A stretch of 17,902 bases of DNA, from NCBI GenBank assembly GCA_030589175.1, contig JAUUWJ010000003.1, positions 1 through 17,902 on the forward strand, read 5' to 3'. The notes under the pieces are model-generated. The model saw only the letters and a list, made by a program, of their open reading frames with translations, was not told where the DNA came from and did not search any database. The stretch is from Actinomycetes bacterium (GTDB lineage Bacteria > Actinomycetota > Aquicultoria > SURF-47 > JAUUWJ01). The stretch's first letter is position 1. Every line of letters begins with the position of its first letter. The position numbers and the translations under genes were made by a program. Shown here one piece after another: positions 14,649 to 17,902 of the stretch.

Positions 14649-14678
14649 TTGGAACAACAAAGATATAAATGCTAATAT
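14649..14678 (+). promoter_or_regulatory. candidate promoter of ftsH
   Basis: TTGGAA (14649-14654) and TAATAT (14673-14678) are spaced 18 nt apart, and the -10 is preceded by TGC, giving an extended TGN form. The predicted start near 14685 leaves about 23 nt of leader containing the GAGG at 14697-14700. A rival TATAAA lies at 14664-14669. The rest of the 188-nt tilS/ftsH divergent region shows only a small TAAGC-N5-GCTTA inverted repeat (14593-14607). Confidence 0.4.
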
Positions 14679-14707
14679 ATGTTTACTTTGCGTTTTGAGG
14701 TTTTAAA

Positions 14708-16615
14708 TTGAATAAGAAACTGTTAAGAAGCAGCGTAATATATTTAGTGTTGTTAATGGTAGCAATTTATTTAACATTTGCTGTCTTTGGTCAACCTAAG
14801 GTCAATGAAATAAAGAGCTTCAACAAATTTGTAAAGTTAGTTAATAATAAGCAAATTGAAAAAGCAATAATCTTTACAAAAAAGCAGACTGTTGAAGGCG
14901 ATTTGAAGAATAACCAAAAATTTCGCGTTTACTACGCCGAAGATTTTCCGGTTCAAAGTTTCTTGCAGAAAAATAAAGTAGATTTTCAGGTAGATCCAAA
15001 TACCCAGAGTTTTACCTGGACCGATTATATTCCTTTGCTTCTCATAGGCGGATTAATAATATTCGTACTGGTTTTCATTATGCAGCAAGTTCAGGGCGGT
15101 GGCTCAAAGGTAATGTCTTTTGGGAAGTCCAAGGCTAAGCGGCATAGTAAAGAATCCCCAAAAGTAACATTTAAAGATGTGGCTGGTCTTGATGAGGCGG
15201 TTGAGGAACTAAAAGAAATAAAAGATTTTCTTGCAAGCCCCGGAAAGTTTCAATCAATGGGAGCAAAGATTCCAAAAGGTATTTTACTGTACGGCCCGCC
15301 GGGAGCCGGAAAGACATTACTGGCGAGAGCTGTGGCTGGTGAAGCAGGAGTGCCGTTTTTCTCCATTAGCGGAAGTGATTTTGTAGAAATGTTTGTTGGC
15401 GTAGGAGCTTCTCGCGTAAGAGATTTATTTGAGCAGGCCAAAACTCACACTCCTTCAATAATATTTATGGATGAAATAGATGCTGTGGGAAGACACAGGG
15501 GAGCAGGCTTAGGCGGAGGTCATGACGAAAGAGAGCAGACTCTAAACCAGCTTTTAGTTGAAATGGACGGCTTTGATATTAAAGACAATGTGATTTTGAT
15601 AGCGGCGACTAACCGTCCAGATATTTTAGATCCAGCCTTATTGCGTCCCGGCCGATTTGACCGTCAGATAGTTGTGGATAGACCTGATTTAAGGGGAAGA
15701 TTGGGTATATTAAAAGTGCATGCAAAGAACAAACCTTTGGCCAAAAATATCAGTTTGGATGTGCTGGCGAGACGTACCCCGGGATTTACCGGTGCGGATT
15801 TAGCCAATATGGTAAACGAAGCTGCATTACTTTCGGCAAGGCATGGAAAAAAGAAAATAGATATGATTGAGCTAGAAGAAGCTATAGACAGAGTTGTAGC
15901 TGGCCCGGAAAGAAAAACTCGTTTAATCAGCGATAAGGAAAAACAAGTTATTGCGTATCACGAAGGAGGGCACGCATTGGTGGCCCATGTATTGCCAAAT
16001 ACTGATCCTGTTCATAAAATCTCAATAATTCCTAGAGGAAAAGCGCTTGGTTATACATTAACCCTACCAACAGAAGATAGGTATCTCGTTGCGAAAACTG
16101 AATTATATGACGAGCTTGCAATGTTGCTAGCGGGCCGTGTAGCTGAGGAAATGATATTTAAAGATTCGACTACAGGCGCTCAAAATGATTTGGAGAGGGT
16201 AACAAAAATAGCGAGGCAAATGATATGCCAGTACGGCATGAGCGACAAACTTGGTCCGCTTACATTAGGCCGAAAAGAAGAACAAGTGTTTTTAGGAAAG
16301 GAACTTACCCATAACCCTGATTACTCTCCCGAAATTGCTTATCAAATCGATAAGGAAGTAAGAAAAATAGTCGATGGCGCTTGGGAAAAAGCGCACGATA
16401 TTCTTACGAAAAAGATGAAAATCTTGAAATCGATAGCGAAAAATCTTATTGAGCATGAAACATTGGAAAAAGATAAACTTGAAGACTTGCTTGAAGGAAA
16501 GAACGTTAAAATTAAGTCTGATAAAAATCCGGAACATAAAATACCGGTGAGAAAAAAATCTTCAAAAAGCAAAAAAGTACGCTCTCCAAAAAAACTTCGC
16601 CCGGCAGAAAGCTAA
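14708..16615 (+). CDS. ftsH: ATP-dependent zinc metalloprotease FtsH
   Basis: FtsH is a membrane-anchored hexameric AAA+ protease that extracts and degrades membrane and regulatory proteins. The 635-residue protein has TM1 at about 5-27, a small extracytoplasmic domain (28-105), TM2 at about 107-126, and an AAA+ module with Walker A GPPGAGKT (196-203), pore loop FVGVG (229-233), Walker B IIFMDE (251-256) and arginine fingers R313 and R316. The protease domain has zinc motif HEGGH (418-422) with D494 as the likely third ligand. The C-terminal 35 residues are a lysine-rich, probably disordered tail. The start is TTG with GAGG 7 nt upstream; starting there gives the normal short N-terminal cytoplasmic segment. 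It lies beside tilS-hpt as in many bacteria, but on the opposite strand. Confidence 0.97.
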   Translation: MNKKLLRSSVIYLVLLMVAIYLTFAVFGQPKVNEIKSFNKFVKLVNNKQIEKAIIFTKKQTVEGDLKNNQKFRVYYAEDFPVQSFLQKNKVDFQVDPNTQSFTWTDYIPLLLIGGLIIFVLVFIMQQVQGGGSKVMSFGKSKAKRHSKESPKVTFKDVAGLDEAVEELKEIKDFLASPGKFQSMGAKIPKGILLYGPPGAGKTLLARAVAGEAGVPFFSISGSDFVEMFVGVGASRVRDLFEQAKTHTPSIIFMDEIDAVGRHRGAGLGGGHDEREQTLNQLLVEMDGFDIKDNVILIAATNRPDILDPALLRPGRFDRQIVVDRPDLRGRLGILKVHAKNKPLAKNISLDVLARRTPGFTGADLANMVNEAALLSARHGKKKIDMIELEEAIDRVVAGPERKTRLISDKEKQVIAYHEGGHALVAHVLPNTDPVHKISIIPRGKALGYTLTLPTEDRYLVAKTELYDELAMLLAGRVAEEMIFKDSTTGAQNDLERVTKIARQMICQYGMSDKLGPLTLGRKEEQVFLGKELTHNPDYSPEIAYQIDKEVRKIVDGAWEKAHDILTKKMKILKSIAKNLIEHETLEKDKLEDLLEGKNVKIKSDKNPEHKIPVRKKSSKSKKVRSPKKLRPAES

Positions 16616-16626
16616 TAAAAGCTTGT

Positions 16627-16657
16627 TTGCTATCTCCAAACTAAGTTACTCTATAAG
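16627..16657 (+). promoter_or_regulatory. candidate promoter of the CCA-adding enzyme gene
   Basis: TTGCTA (16627-16632) and TATAAG (16652-16657) are 19 nt apart, a long spacer. The -10-like box matches five of six consensus positions and ends 5 nt before the ATG at 16663, and no Shine-Dalgarno is present. It sits in the 47-nt gap after ftsH, which holds no visible terminator. Confidence 0.3.
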
Positions 16658-16662
16658 TTGAT

Positions 16663-17902
16663 ATGAGCGCGAATAAAGCTATAGAACAGGTTCTAAAAAA
16701 CGGTCTTATAGGAAAGCTAAGCAAATTATTTTCCGATGCAGACCATTCGTTATTTCTTGTAGGTGGCAGTGTAAGGGATGTATTTATTAATAGAGCTCAT
16801 GAAGACTTTGATTTAACAACGGATGCTTTGCCTGAAGAGATTGAGGAAATCGTAAAGGACTTTTCTGATGAAATTTGGACGGTAGGCAAGAAGTATGGAA
16901 CAATTGGCTTTTCAAAAAATAGTAAGAAAGCGGAAATTACTACTTTTCGTTCCGAAATTTATGAACCTGAAAGCAGACACCCTAAAGTCACTTATTCAAA
17001 AACAATTGAAGAAGATCTAAAAAGGCGCGATTTTACCGTTAACGCAATTGCAATAAGTTTACCTGATGGAAAAGTTATTGACCCGCATAATGGCATAAAC
17101 GATCTAAATGATTTAATACTAAAAACTCCCCAAGCGTCGGAAAAAAGTTTTACCGATGATCCTCTAAGGATGCTGAGAGCTCTGCGTTTTTCTGCAATGT
17201 TGGGTTTTAAGATAGATCCAGATACTCTTAAAGCGATTGGGGATCTAAAAGAGAGGCTGGCGATAATTTCCAAAGAAAGAATACAAGATGAATTGTCTAA
17301 ACTTTTGCTAGGAGATTTTGCTCCGGGCGCTCTTCGTTTAATGGTGGAAATTGACATTTCTGAATATGTAGTTCCCGAGCTGTCTTCTTTAAAGATGACT
17401 CGAGATGATGAGCATCACCATAAAGACGTTTTGGAGCATACATTCAAGGTAGTGTATAACACCGAGCCTGATTTGATTCTAAGGCTAACAGCTTTGCTTC
17501 ATGATATTGGAAAGCCTTCAACCAAGACAATCGAGAAAGGGAATGTGCATTTTTACGGACACGATGTGGTAGGGGCAAGAATGGCGCGTAAAAGGCTACG
17601 GGAGCTAAGATATCCAAAAGACATTATCGAAAAAGTATCAAAACTAATAAGGCTTCATTTGAGGCCATATAACTATGCTATGGGTTGGACGGATAGTGCG
17701 GTAAAGCGCTATGCCAGAGATGCCGGGGAATTATTATCAAGATTAAACAAGCTGGCAATAGCTGATTGCACGACAAGGTTTCCTGAAAAAGCTCAACGTA
17801 ATTTAGAGTTAATAAAAGATCTTGAAAATCGAATCGATAAACTGAATGAAGAAGAAGAAATTGCTAAAATTCTGCCACCTATTGATGGAAATGAAATCAT
17901 GA
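16663..17902 (+). CDS. cca: CCA tRNA nucleotidyltransferase / poly(A) polymerase family, 3'-truncated by the window edge
   Basis: This class II nucleotidyltransferase adds or repairs the 3' CCA of tRNAs. The frame stays open to the end of the window, giving 413 complete codons; relatives are about 450-490. An in-frame TAA at 16654 fixes ATG 16663 as the first start. The nucleotidyltransferase motif GGSVRD is at 34-39, metal aspartates are D48 and D50 in EDFDLTTD, and RRDFTVNA, part of the nucleotide-binding region, begins at 121. The second half carries an HD domain with HHHKDVLEH and HDIGKP (H280, D281). HD-containing members may also have phosphohydrolase activity. The HD segment reads much like actinobacterial CCA enzymes, my recollection only. 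A poly(A) polymerase role cannot be excluded by sequence alone. Confidence 0.92.
   Translation, partial: MSANKAIEQVLKNGLIGKLSKLFSDADHSLFLVGGSVRDVFINRAHEDFDLTTDALPEEIEEIVKDFSDEIWTVGKKYGTIGFSKNSKKAEITTFRSEIYEPESRHPKVTYSKTIEEDLKRRDFTVNAIAISLPDGKVIDPHNGINDLNDLILKTPQASEKSFTDDPLRMLRALRFSAMLGFKIDPDTLKAIGDLKERLAIISKERIQDELSKLLLGDFAPGALRLMVEIDISEYVVPELSSLKMTRDDEHHHKDVLEHTFKVVYNTEPDLILRLTALLHDIGKPSTKTIEKGNVHFYGHDVVGARMARKRLRELRYPKDIIEKVSKLIRLHLRPYNYAMGWTDSAVKRYARDAGELLSRLNKLAIADCTTRFPEKAQRNLELIKDLENRIDKLNEEEEIAKILPPIDGNEIM

Noticed and set aside
16992..17357. 121-codon minus-strand open frame opposite the cca gene
   Set aside because: The plus strand carries conserved nucleotidyltransferase motifs in this stretch, and the antisense frame has no recognisable domain.

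Overview
The window is an AT-rich, densely coded bacterial chromosome segment using the standard bacterial code (TGA is a stop, e.g. for leuC and cimA). It is cut inside leuA at the left edge and inside a CCA-adding enzyme gene at the right edge. I cannot name the organism. The CCA enzyme and the Ap4A-phosphorylase-like HIT protein remind me of Actinobacteria, while the YerC-type TrpR-family regulator, full-length TilS and tilS-hpt next to ftsH are also common in Firmicutes-like and candidate-phylum genomes. Heptameric intergenic repeats like those here I associate with uncultivated candidate phyla and with the STRR repeats of filamentous cyanobacteria. This placement is recollection, not a search.

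Region 1 (1-7727, plus strand) is a branched-chain amino acid cluster: leuA (partial), leuC, an unrecognised 111-residue gene, leuD, leuB, ilvE, a citramalate synthase (cimA) and a fumarylacetoacetate-hydrolase (FAH) family gene. LeuA and CimA start the leucine route and the threonine-independent isoleucine route. LeuCD and LeuB can serve both routes, and IlvE does the final transamination. The unknown gene is translationally coupled to leuC and overlaps leuD. Three different 7-nt-period repeats fill the intergenic spaces leuD|leuB, ilvE|cimA and cimA|FAH.

Region 2 (7781-8888, minus strand) is a compact operon: HIT-family nucleotide hydrolase/phosphorylase, YerC-like helix-turn-helix regulator, DUF3467 protein. 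Region 3 (9026-12562, plus) is dnaE, the replicative polymerase alpha subunit with an apparently intact PHP domain, divergent from the HIT operon. Region 4 (12559-14519, minus) is tilS-hpt, convergent with dnaE and overlapping it by 4 nt. Region 5 (14708-17902, plus) is ftsH followed by the partial CCA-adding enzyme gene.

No rRNA, tRNA, CRISPR array, insertion sequence or phage gene was seen. The points most worth a second look are the unknown gene between leuC and leuD, the family of TAG-anchored heptamer repeats, and a set of genes (cimA, HIT, dnaE, tilS, cca) that lack a Shine-Dalgarno sequence and have a -10-like box 5-10 nt before the start codon, suggesting leaderless mRNAs. Promoter and terminator calls were made by eye and are tentative.
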